DNA of 64,000 bases from an uncultured Oribacterium sp. (GCA_934270345.1 CAKQPT010000011.1:1-64000); one strand, 5' to 3'; positions 54,719 through 63,204 are shown, numbered from the stretch's first letter. Numbers and translations: made by a program. The notes: generated by a model not told the origin, from the letters alone.

Positions 54719-55363
54719 ATGGCAACAAAGGAAGATATCGCAAGAGGTCTGTTATCCATTAAGGCAGTATTTTTAAAGCCGGATGATCCATTTACCTGGG
54801 CGTCGGGCATCAAGTCCCCGATCTACTGTGACAACCGTCTGGTACTGAGCTACCCGGAGGTTCGTTCCCTCGTAGAGCATGCCATCGCCGATAAGGTGAA
54901 GGAGCTCTACCCGGAGGCAGAGGCACTCGAGGGCACCAGCACTGCAGGTATCGCACATGCCGCGATCGCAGCGGACATCCTCGGACTCCCGATGGGCTAT
55001 GTGCGTGGCTCGGCGAAGGATCACGGCCGCAAGAACCAGATCGAGGGAAGACTCGAGAAGGGTGAGAAGGTCGTCGTGATCGAGGATCTGATCTCCACCG
55101 GTGGTTCCGTACTTGACTGCGTGGAGCCGCTTCGTGAGGCTGGCGCAGAGGTGCTCGGCATCGTGTCCATCTTCACCTATGGCATGCAGAAGGGCATCGA
55201 CCGCCTGAACGCAGCGAACGTGGTGAACACCTCGCTCTGCGATCTCGATACCCTCGTAAAGGTAGCGGTTGAGGAGAACTACATCAAGCCGGAGGACGAG
55301 GCGAAGCTCCTCAAGTTCCGCGATAATCCTTCCGACGAGTCCTGGATGACGCACCAGGGATAA
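54719..55363 (+). CDS. pyrE: orotate phosphoribosyltransferase
   Basis: A 214-residue enzyme that joins orotate and PRPP into OMP. The PRPP loop is VVVIEDLISTGGSVLD (about 117-132), with the substrate and flexible-loop segments YCDNRLVLSYPEV (about 37-49), GTSTAGIAHAA and GSAKDHGRKNQIEGR. It is separated from pyrF by 124 bases that include GCTTCA/TGAAGC. AGGAG lies before the start. Confidence 0.95.
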   Translation: MATKEDIARGLLSIKAVFLKPDDPFTWASGIKSPIYCDNRLVLSYPEVRSLVEHAIADKVKELYPEAEALEGTSTAGIAHAAIAADILGLPMGYVRGSAKDHGRKNQIEGRLEKGEKVVVIEDLISTGGSVLDCVEPLREAGAEVLGIVSIFTYGMQKGIDRLNAANVVNTSLCDLDTLVKVAVEENYIKPEDEAKLLKFRDNPSDESWMTHQG

Positions 55364-55388
55364 AACATACATCGATATGAACATGAAA

Positions 55389-55488
55389 CTGCCCGGATGA
55401 ACGTAGCAGTCTGACGGGAAACATACGTCAGACTGGCCAGAACCGTCGTGGAAACACGCGTGTTCTGGGAGCTTCGACATTCGGGCAG
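55389..55488 (+). ncRNA. three-way-junction RNA fold in the pyrE-pyrB spacer
   Basis: Closing helix 55389-55399 with 55478-55488 (11 pairs, one G-T). Second helix CAGTCTGACG (55407-55416) with CGTCAGACTG (55426-55435), 10 perfect pairs. Third helix CCAGAAC (55437-55443) with GTTCTGG (55462-55468), extended by CGTG-GAAA-CACG (55447-55458), a GNRA tetraloop. The fold ends 61 bases before the pyrB start. It does not contain the PyrR-binding consensus. It may be a cis-regulatory element or an RNA stability structure; function unknown. Confidence 0.6.
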
Positions 55489-55549
55489 CGCCATGAACAT
55501 ATATACAGGAGACATTGGCATAAGATATAAGGCTGAAGGAGGCTTTCTG

Positions 55550-56467
55550 ATGGCAAGAAGTATTGTAAATATTCTGGATCTTTCCGTAGATGAAATTTAC
55601 CATCTGCTGGATCTCGCCGATGATATCGATCAGAACCCGGAGAAGTATCAGGATCGATGCGCACATAAGCAGCTGGCAACACTGTTTTTCGAGCCGTCCA
55701 CGCGTACGCGACTGAGCTTCGAGTCCGCGATGCTCGCACTGGGCGGACAGACCCTGGGCTTTGCTGGTGCATCAAACTCGAGCGCGTCGAAGGGCGAGTC
55801 GGTGTCCGATACGATCGAGGTCATTTCAAACTACGTGGACATCATCGCGATGCGTCATCCGAAGGAGGGTGCGCCGGTCGTGGCGTCGATGCATACCCGC
55901 GTTCCGCTGGTCAATGCAGGCGACGGCGGACACTTCCACCCGACCCAGACGCTGGCTGACCTTCTCACGATCCGTCGTACGAAGGGGACCATCGAGGGCC
56001 TGACCATCGGCTTCTGCGGCGACCTCAAGTTCGGTCGTACGGTACACTCCCTCATCGATGCGATGCTTCGCTATCCGAACAACCGCTATATCCTGATCTC
56101 CCCGGAGGAGCTTCGTCTTCCGGAGTACGAGATCGATAAGCTGAAGGAGGCCGGTGCCGAGTTCGTCGAGACGAGATCCCTCGAGGAGGCGATGCCGGAG
56201 CTCGACATTCTCTACATGACCCGTGTACAGAAGGAGCGTTTCTTCAACGAGGAGGATTACCTTCGTCTGAAGGACATCTATATCCTGACCCCGGAGAAGC
56301 TGAAGACTGCGAAGGCCGACATGGCCATCCTTCATCCGCTGCCTAGAGTCAATGAAATCTCCGTCGCCGTGGACCAGGATCCGCGCGCGAAGTACTTCTA
56401 CCAGACCCTCTGCGGCAAGCAGATGCGTATGGCACTGATTCTGTATCTTTTAGGACTGGATAAGTAA
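55550..56467 (+). CDS. pyrB: aspartate carbamoyltransferase catalytic subunit
   Basis: A 305-residue transcarbamylase that makes carbamoyl aspartate. Carbamoyl-phosphate site LFFEPSTRTRLSFESAMLA (about 45-63) and SSASKGESVSDT (about 76-87), aspartate loop in LHPLPRVNEI (about 264-273), and HFHPTQTLADLL are all present. AAGGAGG before ATG 55550; the longer upstream frame runs through the folded spacer and is rejected. pyrI follows 11 bases later, so a regulated PyrBI holoenzyme is expected. Confidence 0.95.
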   Translation: MARSIVNILDLSVDEIYHLLDLADDIDQNPEKYQDRCAHKQLATLFFEPSTRTRLSFESAMLALGGQTLGFAGASNSSASKGESVSDTIEVISNYVDIIAMRHPKEGAPVVASMHTRVPLVNAGDGGHFHPTQTLADLLTIRRTKGTIEGLTIGFCGDLKFGRTVHSLIDAMLRYPNNRYILISPEELRLPEYEIDKLKEAGAEFVETRSLEEAMPELDILYMTRVQKERFFNEEDYLRLKDIYILTPEKLKTAKADMAILHPLPRVNEISVAVDQDPRAKYFYQTLCGKQMRMALILYLLGLDK

Positions 56468-56478
56468 GGAGGCACAAC

Positions 56479-56910
56479 ATGAAGGTAGATGGAATTGAGA
56501 ATGGTATCGTACTCGATCATATCACAGCTGGAAAGGGGATGCTGGTGTACAAGTATCTGCACCTCGACCGCCTCTCTTCACAGGTGGCGCTGATCCAGAA
56601 CTGTAGCTCTGGAAAAATGGGGCGGAAGGACATCGTAAAGATCTCCGAGGATCTGGATCTCGACCTCGATGTCCTCGGCTACATCGATCCGGGCATCACC
56701 GTGAACTACATCAAGAACGGTGCACGTGTGGAGAAGAAGGCACTGAGCCTGCCGGAGACCCTCACGAACGTACTCACCTGCAAGAACCCGCGCTGCATCA
56801 GCTCGACCGAGCAGGAGCTTCCGCAGGTTTTCAAGATCGTCGACCGGAACCGCGCACTCTATCGCTGCGCGTACTGCGACACCATCGTACGGAATGAAGA
56901 ACTGAAGTGA
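56479..56910 (+). CDS. pyrI: aspartate carbamoyltransferase regulatory subunit
   Basis: A 143-residue nucleotide-binding, zinc-containing subunit that gives PyrB feedback control by CTP/UTP and ATP. The N-terminal allosteric fold has IENGIVLDHITAGKG and IVKISEDLDL; the C-terminal zinc site has the four cysteines in LTCKNPRCIS (about 96-105) and YRCAYCDT (about 132-139). Last gene of the pyr cluster, closed by a strong terminator. No pyrR or carAB gene is in the window. Confidence 0.94.
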   Translation: MKVDGIENGIVLDHITAGKGMLVYKYLHLDRLSSQVALIQNCSSGKMGRKDIVKISEDLDLDLDVLGYIDPGITVNYIKNGARVEKKALSLPETLTNVLTCKNPRCISSTEQELPQVFKIVDRNRALYRCAYCDTIVRNEELK

Positions 56911-56928
56911 GTTTTTGAAGCGCATTTT

Positions 56929-56956
56929 GGGCATGCCGCATGGCATGCCCTTTTTG
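56929..56956 (+). terminator. terminator of the pyr cluster
   Basis: GGGCATGCC (56929-56937), loop GCAT, GGCATGCCC (56942-56950), then TTTTTG. Confidence 0.95.
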
Positions 56957-57002
56957 TATCCATGATTACGTCAGGGGCCTCAGGGCCCCTGGATGATAGG
57001 TG

Positions 57003-57096
57003 AAGTTTGAGGCGGCTCCTCATGAGCCCACCCCATGGAATCTGTGAATACTGGTGCGTTTCGGACCCACCCCAGCTCATGAGGAGCCTCAAACTT
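57003..57096 (-). repeat. GGGTGGG-family hairpin, copy B
   Basis: Arms AAGTTTGAGGC...TCCTCATGAGC and GCTCATGAGGAGCCTCAAACTT with a three-base bulge. On the minus strand the loop reads GGGTGGGTCCGAAACGCAC, about 15 variable bases, then CCATGGGGTGGGC. It lies at the left edge of the A+T-rich XRE-ATPase-TOPRIM island. Confidence 0.82.
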
Positions 57097-57210
57097 CTGA
57101 ACACCTGGAATTCACAAGCGATAACCCATCTAATCAAGCCTCTTGATATCTATAGAGAGGTGGATGGTTGGTAGACAACAGAAAAATCAGCATTTATAAA
57201 AATAGAGAAA

Positions 57211-57237
57211 GGTTGTCCGAGAGGACAATCTTTTTTG
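57211..57237 (+). terminator. terminator upstream of the XRE operon
   Basis: GGTTGTCC (57211-57218), loop GAGA, GGACAATC (57223-57230), then TTTTTT. No gene ends just before it, so it may end an RNA started within 56960-57200 or shield the operon from read-through. Confidence 0.85.
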
Positions 57238-57260
57238 TTATTCATGTAATATGTCATATA

Positions 57261-57303
57261 CAATATATTGCTGGTTGACAATATGCTGTAAAAACCATAT
57301 ATT
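57261..57303 (+). promoter_or_regulatory. promoter and likely operator of the XRE-ATPase-TOPRIM operon
   Basis: TTGACA (57275-57280), 17 bases, TATATT (57298-57303), with the palindrome CAATATATTG (57261-57270) just upstream of the -35 box, a plausible binding site for the XRE protein. Confidence 0.72.
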
Positions 57304-57324
57304 CTATGTAGGAGGTGTATATTT

Positions 57325-57636
57325 ATGGATGATTTTCAGTTATATATGCGTGACGCTTTGAAGGATATTCAGTTTACGGACGAGGTAAAGGAACCATCCG
57401 TTCCGTATTATGATGTTGCAGATGATATAAAACAACTCGTTATAGAAGAGCGTGATAAAGCAGGGATGACGCAGGTGGAACTTGCTCACAAAACAGGGAT
57501 TTCTCAAGCGAATATCAGCAGGATTGAGCGAGGACAGACGTTGCCAAATCTGAATACCTTGAAGAAGATTGCGGATGCAGTAGATAAGCGCCTGGTAATT
57601 CAGTTTGAAGATTTTGCGGAGGATGACAATGGCTAA
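57325..57636 (+). CDS. XRE-family helix-turn-helix protein
   Basis: A 103-residue protein with one Cro/C1-type DNA-binding domain at about 37-92 (MTQVELAHKTGISQANISRI then LPNLNTLKKIADAVDKRLVI), preceded by a 35-residue N-terminal arm. It resembles HigA-like antitoxins and phage repressors. The gene shares eight bases with the start of the ATPase gene and lies directly behind a strong promoter with a palindromic site, so it is probably the autoregulator of the operon, keeping the two effector genes low. Base composition is A+T-rich. Confidence 0.85.
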   Translation: MDDFQLYMRDALKDIQFTDEVKEPSVPYYDVADDIKQLVIEERDKAGMTQVELAHKTGISQANISRIERGQTLPNLNTLKKIADAVDKRLVIQFEDFAEDDNG

Positions 57637-58738
57637 GATAATCAGCAGCTTTACGATTGCAAGCTATCGCGGTATCCATAGCCTGACGGTAGATCAGCTG
57701 AATGATATTAATTTAATTGTGGGTGACAATAACTGCGGAAAGACCAGCGTGCTGGAAGCACTTTTACTACTGAGGGCACCGTCTGATTTTATCAATCTTA
57801 TACGCCTTGCCAGAGTAAGGATGGGATCAGGACTTTACACGGCTGACTATGAGAATTTCATTAATATGATTTCGAAAACGGATGAAGGTAAAGGATTTGG
57901 TATCCATGCAGTTGCAAACGGAAAAACCTTTCAGTGCGTAGTTCAGGGTGAAGAGTCCAGGATTCTGCTTGATCCGAAAGATTTAAACCAGCAATCTGGT
58001 CGTATTGGTATGCCGGAAGTGAAGAATGTGGACGTGAACGGCAGTACGGAAGCCATGGCATTTAACGGAGTCATAAAATATGACATTGGTGAAGGTATTC
58101 ACGAGGAAAAGTTGTCGATAAATGAGTATTCCAGATTCGGTGGTATGCAGGTAGGAATACATGATCAGTTAAAAATCCAGTATCTGGCACCGTTTGACCA
58201 TATTCGGGGCAACATTATTAACCGGATTATCAGAAATGAAAAGTATAAGGAATTGTGTATCCATATTCTCAAAATATTTGATCCGAACATCGAGGATCTT
58301 CTGATTCTTCGTAATGAACATACGGGGAGGCCTGTTGAATATATTCGGCATAAAATCACTGGAAATATGCCGATTTCCACTTATGGGGACGGAATAAAGA
58401 AGGTGCTGTCGCTTGCAAATGCGATTGCTGGAGCCAGCGGTGGAATCCTTCTGATTGATGAGGTAGAAACTGCAATACACTCAAAATACTATAATAAGAT
58501 TTTCGGCTTTCTGGCCATGGCGTGCCAGCAGTTTGGCGTCCAGCTATTTATAACAACGCATAGCATCGAAGCGGTGGATGGATTGCTCGCTACGCAGAAC
58601 TACAGCGAACAGGAGAGTGAAGATCACATCAATGTTATTACGCTGAAGAAGGGACCGGCCAGAACATATTCCAGAATTATGTCCGGTAGACAGGTGGCGA
58701 ATGACCGTGAGGCATTCGGGTTTGAGGTGCGTCTATGA
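57629..58738 (+). CDS. OLD/AAA_21-type ATPase of a putative defence operon
   Basis: A 369-residue SMC/ABC-like ATPase. Walker A is LIVGDNNCGKTSVLEA (about 30-45), the signature-like region STYGDGIKKVLSLANAIAG (about 256-274), Walker B ILLIDEVETAIH (about 278-289) and a switch histidine in LFITTHSIEAVDG (about 310-322). No nuclease domain is fused, unlike single-chain OLD proteins; a separate TOPRIM protein is encoded next, with a four-base overlap (ATGA). This ATPase/TOPRIM split is the layout of PARIS (AriA/AriB) and related abortive-infection systems. The start at 57629 follows GGAGGATG and lies within the end of the XRE gene. Confidence 0.85.
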   Translation: MAKIISSFTIASYRGIHSLTVDQLNDINLIVGDNNCGKTSVLEALLLLRAPSDFINLIRLARVRMGSGLYTADYENFINMISKTDEGKGFGIHAVANGKTFQCVVQGEESRILLDPKDLNQQSGRIGMPEVKNVDVNGSTEAMAFNGVIKYDIGEGIHEEKLSINEYSRFGGMQVGIHDQLKIQYLAPFDHIRGNIINRIIRNEKYKELCIHILKIFDPNIEDLLILRNEHTGRPVEYIRHKITGNMPISTYGDGIKKVLSLANAIAGASGGILLIDEVETAIHSKYYNKIFGFLAMACQQFGVQLFITTHSIEAVDGLLATQNYSEQESEDHINVITLKKGPARTYSRIMSGRQVANDREAFGFEVRL

Positions 58739-59463
58739 ATAGTCTGATGCTCTGCGAAGGAAAGACGGATGCCATTTTATTGAGTTACTACATGAAGAAT
58801 GTATTCGGGTGGGAGCCTTTACGAAAAGCACCGCATTTCTTAAATATTCAGGTTGAGCGAAATAGGAACCAAAATGTTGCCTGGTATAAACATGGAGAGG
58901 ACCTTCTTCTGATTGCAGCTGTCGGAGGAAACAGCAACTTTGGACATTTTTTCGAGCAGAGAATTAAAGCTCCGCTGATTGACGCGGGTGCGTTTCAGAA
59001 AATTGCAATTATTACTGACCGGGATAAGAGAGAGGTACAGGAAATAGAGAAATCATTTATAGATGATTTCGATGGTTTTTTCACAAGATTAAAGAATCAA
59101 GTGTGGTTGCAGCAGGATTTCCAGAACGGATTCAAACAGGATGAAGCTGTCGACGTTTTACTGTTGGTGATCCCGGAGGCTCATCAAGGAGCGTTAGAAA
59201 CATTACTACTTGATTCAATATCGGAAGATCCCTACGATGCGGCAATTGTAGAGGCTGCAAAAAAGTTTGTTCATAATACTAGGTGTATCGCGAAGAGATA
59301 TATCTCATCAGATCGCCTGGAATTAAAGTCTCAGTTGAGCACGACCTGGGCCATCCAGTCACCAGAGAAAGTGTTTGATTTTATCAATGAACAGATTGAT
59401 TCGGTGAAGTGGGATAAATCACAAACTCTACGTGAGTGCTTTAAAGAATTAGCGAAGCTGTAA
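58735..59463 (+). CDS. TOPRIM-domain (DUF3226/DUF4435-like) effector protein
   Basis: A 242-residue protein. The first TOPRIM motif, an invariant Glu, is in LMLCEGKTDAILLSYY (about 4-19) and the DxD-like motif is in KIAIITDRDKREVQEI (about 93-108). A block VIPEAHQGALETLLLDSI (about 145-162) resembles the GxLEDLLL segment of DUF3226 proteins. TOPRIM proteins paired with an OLD-like ATPase are nucleases set free when phage proteins are sensed, as known for PARIS; this role is inferred here. Overlaps the ATPase gene by four bases. No toxin export or membrane segment is seen. Confidence 0.78.
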   Translation: MNSLMLCEGKTDAILLSYYMKNVFGWEPLRKAPHFLNIQVERNRNQNVAWYKHGEDLLLIAAVGGNSNFGHFFEQRIKAPLIDAGAFQKIAIITDRDKREVQEIEKSFIDDFDGFFTRLKNQVWLQQDFQNGFKQDEAVDVLLLVIPEAHQGALETLLLDSISEDPYDAAIVEAAKKFVHNTRCIAKRYISSDRLELKSQLSTTWAIQSPEKVFDFINEQIDSVKWDKSQTLRECFKELAKL

Positions 59464-59473
59464 TAAAACCATA

Positions 59474-59526
59474 GCCGTCGCATGACCGGATAATCATTCA
59501 TCCAGTCATGTGGCGGTTCTGTTTGC
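59474..59526 (+). terminator. probable terminator of the ATPase-TOPRIM operon
   Basis: Imperfect 18-base arms 59474-59491 and 59500-59517 (GCATGACCGGAT against ATCCAGTCATGT), then TCTGTTTGCTT. Confidence 0.6.
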
Positions 59527-59551
59527 TTGAGGCATATAAGTTGAGTTTAAG

Positions 59552-59622
59552 CCAGGGTCCCGGCTTAGAGTCTTCCAAGCTCGGAGTACTGTGTTTCTGC
59601 TACCGGCCCTCCGGGGCCCTGG
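59552..59622 (+). repeat. long structured element, 3' half only (L4)
   Basis: Twelve-base arms CCAGGGTCCCGG (59552-59563) and CCGGGGCCCTGG (59611-59622), one G-T pair, enclose the conserved 3' block TTAGAGTCTTCC and CTCGGAGTACTGTG. The 5' half found in full copies is missing. It sits at the right edge of the A+T-rich island and is followed by GTTCATTGACG repeated twice (59624-59645). Confidence 0.75.
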
Positions 59623-59746
59623 CGTTCATTGACGGTTCATTGACGAAAATCGCCTCCCGCTTCCATCTGCATCCGAAAAATGCTAGACTAGGTAGAGCTA
59701 TCGAAAGAATGTAAACCATAATAATTAGATATAAAGGAGTACGGAG

Positions 59747-61576
59747 ATGAATGTAGCACTGGACGCTCTGCGTCAGCAGATGAAGAAGTATGACATCGAT
59801 ACCTATCTGGTACCGACGGATGATTTTCACTTGAGCGAGTATGTCGGCATGTACTTCCGCGCGATCCGCTTCCTGTCCGGTTTTACCGGTGAGGGAAATC
59901 TGGTCGTCACGCAGGACAGCGCCGCTCTTTTTACGGATGGGCGTTATTTCATCCAGGCGGAGCAGGAGCTGGCAGGTCGGGATGTCGAGCTGATGCGTAT
60001 GGGCGAGCCGGGGGTTCCGGCGCTCGATGATTACCTCGTTTCCGTGACTCCGGAGGGGGGCTACCTCGGCTTCGATGGCCGCTGTGTTGACTTCCATCAC
60101 GGCATGACCCTGCGGGATCGTCTCGCGGAGAAGGCCATCGCGGTGAAGGCAGAGCAGGACCTTGTCGGCCAGGTATGGACGGATCGTCCGGCCCTTGCGA
60201 GCTCCCGCGTGTGGATCCTCGAGGATCGCTTCGCGGGGAAGAGTGCGGCAGAGAAGCTCGCAGAGCTTCGTGCACTGATGCAGCAGAAGGGCGCCGGCTT
60301 CCATATCATCACGAGCCTCGATGACATCGCGTGGCTCCTGAATCTTCGTGCCGATGATATTCCGTGTAATCCGGTTTTCCTTTCCTATATGATCATCGAT
60401 CTCGAGAGTGCGTACCTCTTCATGAATCCGGCGGATCTCGATGAGGAAGTAAAGGCGTATCTCGAAAATCTCAAGGTAAAGGTCGCACCATACGACCGCT
60501 TCTATGAGGCGGTGCGTCAGCTGAAGGATACGACGGTGCTCCTCGAGAGTGCGAAGACGAACTATGCGACGATCACCGAGCTTCCGGAATCTGTGCGCAT
60601 CCTGGATGAGATGCTCCCGACCTCCATGTGGAAGTCCCAGAAGAATCCGGTGGAGATCGAGAACATGAAGAGAGCACATGTGAAGGATGGCGTCGCCGTC
60701 ACGAACTTCATGTACTTCATGAAGCATGCATTCACCGCCGGCGGACAGCTCACGGAGGACGCGAAGAAGCTGCTTGCCAGCGAGGAGATAAATGAGTGGA
60801 ACACCGCGAAGCTCTCCGAGCGCTACCGCGGCGAGCAGGACGGCTATATCGAGCCGAGCTTCACGACGATTTCGGCCTATGGTCCGAATGCGGCACTGCC
60901 ACACTATGCACCGACGGCGGAGAGTTACCGTGTGATCGAGCCGAAGGGGCTCTACCTCCTCGATTCCGGTGGACAGTACTTCGAGGGAACGACGGACATC
61001 ACCCGTACCATCGCGATGGGGCCGATCAGCGAGATCGAGCGGAAGCACTTCACCCTCGTGCTGAAGTCCATGCTTCGCCTCGGCGATGTGATCTTCCTGG
61101 AGGGTTCCTCCGGCATCACCCTGGACCTTGCAGCGCGCGAGGTACTCTGGCGTGAGGGCCTCAACTACAACCACGGCACCGGCCACGGCGTCGGCTTCTG
61201 CCTCAACGTCCATGAGCGCCCGAATGCGTTCCGCTATCGTCAGGCGCAGGGCCGCATGGAGCACCTGCCGCTTCACGAGGGCAACATCACATCCGACGAG
61301 CCGGGCATCTACATCGAGGGCTCCCACGGCATCCGCCTCGAGAACCTGACCCTCGTCGAGAAGGCCTTCCAGAACGAGTTCGGAAACTTCTTCCGCCTCT
61401 CCTTCCTCACGATGGTCCCGCTCGACCTCGATGCAATCGATGTCCGCCTGCTGGAGCCGCATGAGATCGAGCTCCTGAACCAGTACCATCAGCAGGTCTA
61501 TGCGACACTGGCTCCGTACTTCAGTGGTGACAAGCTCGCATGGCTTCAACAGGCAACACGTGAGGTACAGCTTTAA
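59747..61576 (+). CDS. pepP: Xaa-Pro aminopeptidase (aminopeptidase P, M24B)
   Basis: A 609-residue cytoplasmic metallopeptidase that removes N-terminal residues before proline. It has two creatinase-like N-terminal domains (VPTDDFHLSEYVG, LFTDGRYFIQAE) and a C-terminal pita-bread domain with metal ligands in YLLDSGGQYFEGTTDITRT (about 403-421), GTGHGVGFCLNVHE (about 478-491), and ITSDEPGIYIEG (about 514-525). The length fits the eukaryote-like three-domain form. A GGAG ribosome binding site is seven bases before ATG. Its TAA overlaps the ATG of the next gene by one base. Confidence 0.93.
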   Translation: MNVALDALRQQMKKYDIDTYLVPTDDFHLSEYVGMYFRAIRFLSGFTGEGNLVVTQDSAALFTDGRYFIQAEQELAGRDVELMRMGEPGVPALDDYLVSVTPEGGYLGFDGRCVDFHHGMTLRDRLAEKAIAVKAEQDLVGQVWTDRPALASSRVWILEDRFAGKSAAEKLAELRALMQQKGAGFHIITSLDDIAWLLNLRADDIPCNPVFLSYMIIDLESAYLFMNPADLDEEVKAYLENLKVKVAPYDRFYEAVRQLKDTTVLLESAKTNYATITELPESVRILDEMLPTSMWKSQKNPVEIENMKRAHVKDGVAVTNFMYFMKHAFTAGGQLTEDAKKLLASEEINEWNTAKLSERYRGEQDGYIEPSFTTISAYGPNAALPHYAPTAESYRVIEPKGLYLLDSGGQYFEGTTDITRTIAMGPISEIERKHFTLVLKSMLRLGDVIFLEGSSGITLDLAAREVLWREGLNYNHGTGHGVGFCLNVHERPNAFRYRQAQGRMEHLPLHEGNITSDEPGIYIEGSHGIRLENLTLVEKAFQNEFGNFFRLSFLTMVPLDLDAIDVRLLEPHEIELLNQYHQQVYATLAPYFSGDKLAWLQQATREVQL

Positions 61577-62829
61577 TGGATAAAAACGCACTTTATTATC
61601 AGGATCATTATGTGAAGGAGTTCGACGCGGAGGTGACGAGCTGCACCGCCGCGGACGGACACTGGCTCGTCGAGCTCAGCGTCCATGGCTTCTATCCGGA
61701 GGGCGGTGGCCAGGATGCGGACCACGGTACCATCGGTGAGGCCGCCGTGCTGGATGTGCAGGAGCTGCCGGTGACCGACCCGACGAGCGGGGAGAAGCAG
61801 CGGGACGCACGGGGCAATGTCGTCGTCCGCGTACTGCATACCGTGGACCGGGCGTTGACGGTCGGCGAGACGGTTCACTGCGTCATCGACTGGGCGCGTC
61901 GCATGCGCAACAGTCGGAACCACTCCGGGGAGCATATCGTGTCCGGTCTCGTGTACCGTCACTATGGCTATCACAATGTCGGCTTCCACATGAGTGACGT
62001 GATGACCATCGATTTCGACGGTCCGCTCAGCTGGGAGCAGCTGATGGCCATCGAGCAGGAGGCCAATGCCATCGTCCTCGAGGATCGTCGTGTGACCGCG
62101 ATCTGGCCGACCCCGGAAGAGCTGGAGGCGATCGACTACCGCTCGAAGAAGCCGCTCTCTGGCGATGTACGCATCGTCGACCTCGGTGGTGCCGACCTCT
62201 GCGCCTGCTGTGGCACGCATGTACTGACCACCGGCGAGATCGGCCCGATCAAGATTCTCTCCGTGCTCGGCCATAAGGGCGGCGTACGACTCGAGCTTTT
62301 CTGCGGCTACGATGCACTTCAGGATGCCGCACGAAAGCACGAGCAGGTGGTGGAGATCTCTCGCCTCCTGAACGTAGCGCCATCCGACATCGTCGATGCA
62401 CTGAAGACCTACATGGCAGACAGCTTCCGGAAGGACCGCCGTATCGCCGCGCTGAACACCCGTTACTACGAGCTGAAGGCACAGAGCCTGCAGGAGATGA
62501 GCGGTGTGCTTATCGATTTCGAAGAAGGTATGAACGCCGTCGAAGTACGGAAGTGCTGCGACTACTTCATGAAGCACACGAAGGCCTCCGTCGTCGGCGT
62601 CTTCTGCCGGAAGGACGAAGGCGATGCGGACGGAGCAGCATCTGCAGCAGACACCGCCTCCTACAGCTACGTCATCGGTTCCACAACCGTCGACGTACGC
62701 GCGCAGGCGAAGGCCTTTAACGCCCTCGTCGACGGCCGCGGCGGCGGACAGAAGGAGATGATCCAGGGCAGCCTTACAGCCTCGGAGCAGACCATCCGCG
62801 ATGCCATGAACCGCACTTTCGAGAACTGA
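61576..62829 (+). CDS. AlaX-like tRNA-editing protein with DHHA1 domain
   Basis: A 417-residue relative of the editing half of alanyl-tRNA synthetase. An N-terminal barrel (FYPEGGGQDADHG, about 38-50) leads to the zinc-binding editing site RNHSGEHIVSGLVY (about 114-127) and CACCGTHVLTTGEIG (about 213-227); the C-terminal DHHA1 domain ends in DGRGGGQKEMIQGS (about 385-398). Such long AlaX proteins hydrolyse mischarged Ser- or Gly-tRNA(Ala). A short Ala/Asp-rich insert (GDADGAASAADT) lies at about 350. It is translationally coupled to pepP. Confidence 0.9.
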   Translation: MDKNALYYQDHYVKEFDAEVTSCTAADGHWLVELSVHGFYPEGGGQDADHGTIGEAAVLDVQELPVTDPTSGEKQRDARGNVVVRVLHTVDRALTVGETVHCVIDWARRMRNSRNHSGEHIVSGLVYRHYGYHNVGFHMSDVMTIDFDGPLSWEQLMAIEQEANAIVLEDRRVTAIWPTPEELEAIDYRSKKPLSGDVRIVDLGGADLCACCGTHVLTTGEIGPIKILSVLGHKGGVRLELFCGYDALQDAARKHEQVVEISRLLNVAPSDIVDALKTYMADSFRKDRRIAALNTRYYELKAQSLQEMSGVLIDFEEGMNAVEVRKCCDYFMKHTKASVVGVFCRKDEGDADGAASAADTASYSYVIGSTTVDVRAQAKAFNALVDGRGGGQKEMIQGSLTASEQTIRDAMNRTFEN

Positions 62830-62841
62830 TTGAAATCGCTC

Positions 62842-63076
62842 AGGCGGAGACCGGGAGGACCGGAAACAGAAGCCATACGTAGAGGCCGTGTGAAATCAAG
62901 CCGGGTCCCCTTAGCGGCACTTGGTGTTATCTCTCCTTGGAACCCTCTGCAACGCTGAGTTTTCATCAAGAAAACTCAGTGATTGCAGAGGGCCTAGTGC
63001 CGCTTAGGGTCCCCGGCTTAGAGTTCACCGGCCTCGCAGTACTGTGCTGCTGTTTTCGCTCCTCCCGGTTTTGCCT
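62842..63076 (+). repeat. long structured element, full copy L3
   Basis: Outer arms 62842-62873 and 63046-63076 pair imperfectly, middle arms 62898-62921 and 62996-63019 match at 21 of 24, and the inner hairpin (about 62942-62993) has loop ATCAA flanked by GAGTTTTC/GAAAACTC. Conserved blocks are CCATACGTAGAGGCCGTG, the bulge GTGTTATCTCTCCTTGG and CTCGCAGTACTGTG. Here GAGGCCG pairs perfectly with CGGCCTC, where L1 and L2 have GAGGTCG and CGAGCTC: a compensating T-A to C-G change. Confidence 0.88.
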
Positions 63077-63116
63077 GAAATTCCTTACAGTTCTATAACG
63101 GTTCTCGACCAGCTGT

Positions 63117-63144
63117 TTGCGCACGCAGACAGCTGTGTTATAAT
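63117..63144 (+). promoter_or_regulatory. promoter of diaminopimelate dehydrogenase
   Basis: TTGCGC (63117-63122), 16 bases, TATAAT (63139-63144), about 60 bases before the start codon. Confidence 0.7.
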
Positions 63145-63204
63145 ATTCGCGTCTTATCAAAAGACGAACAGACGGAATATTTCAGCACATAAGGAGATAA
63201 AAAT

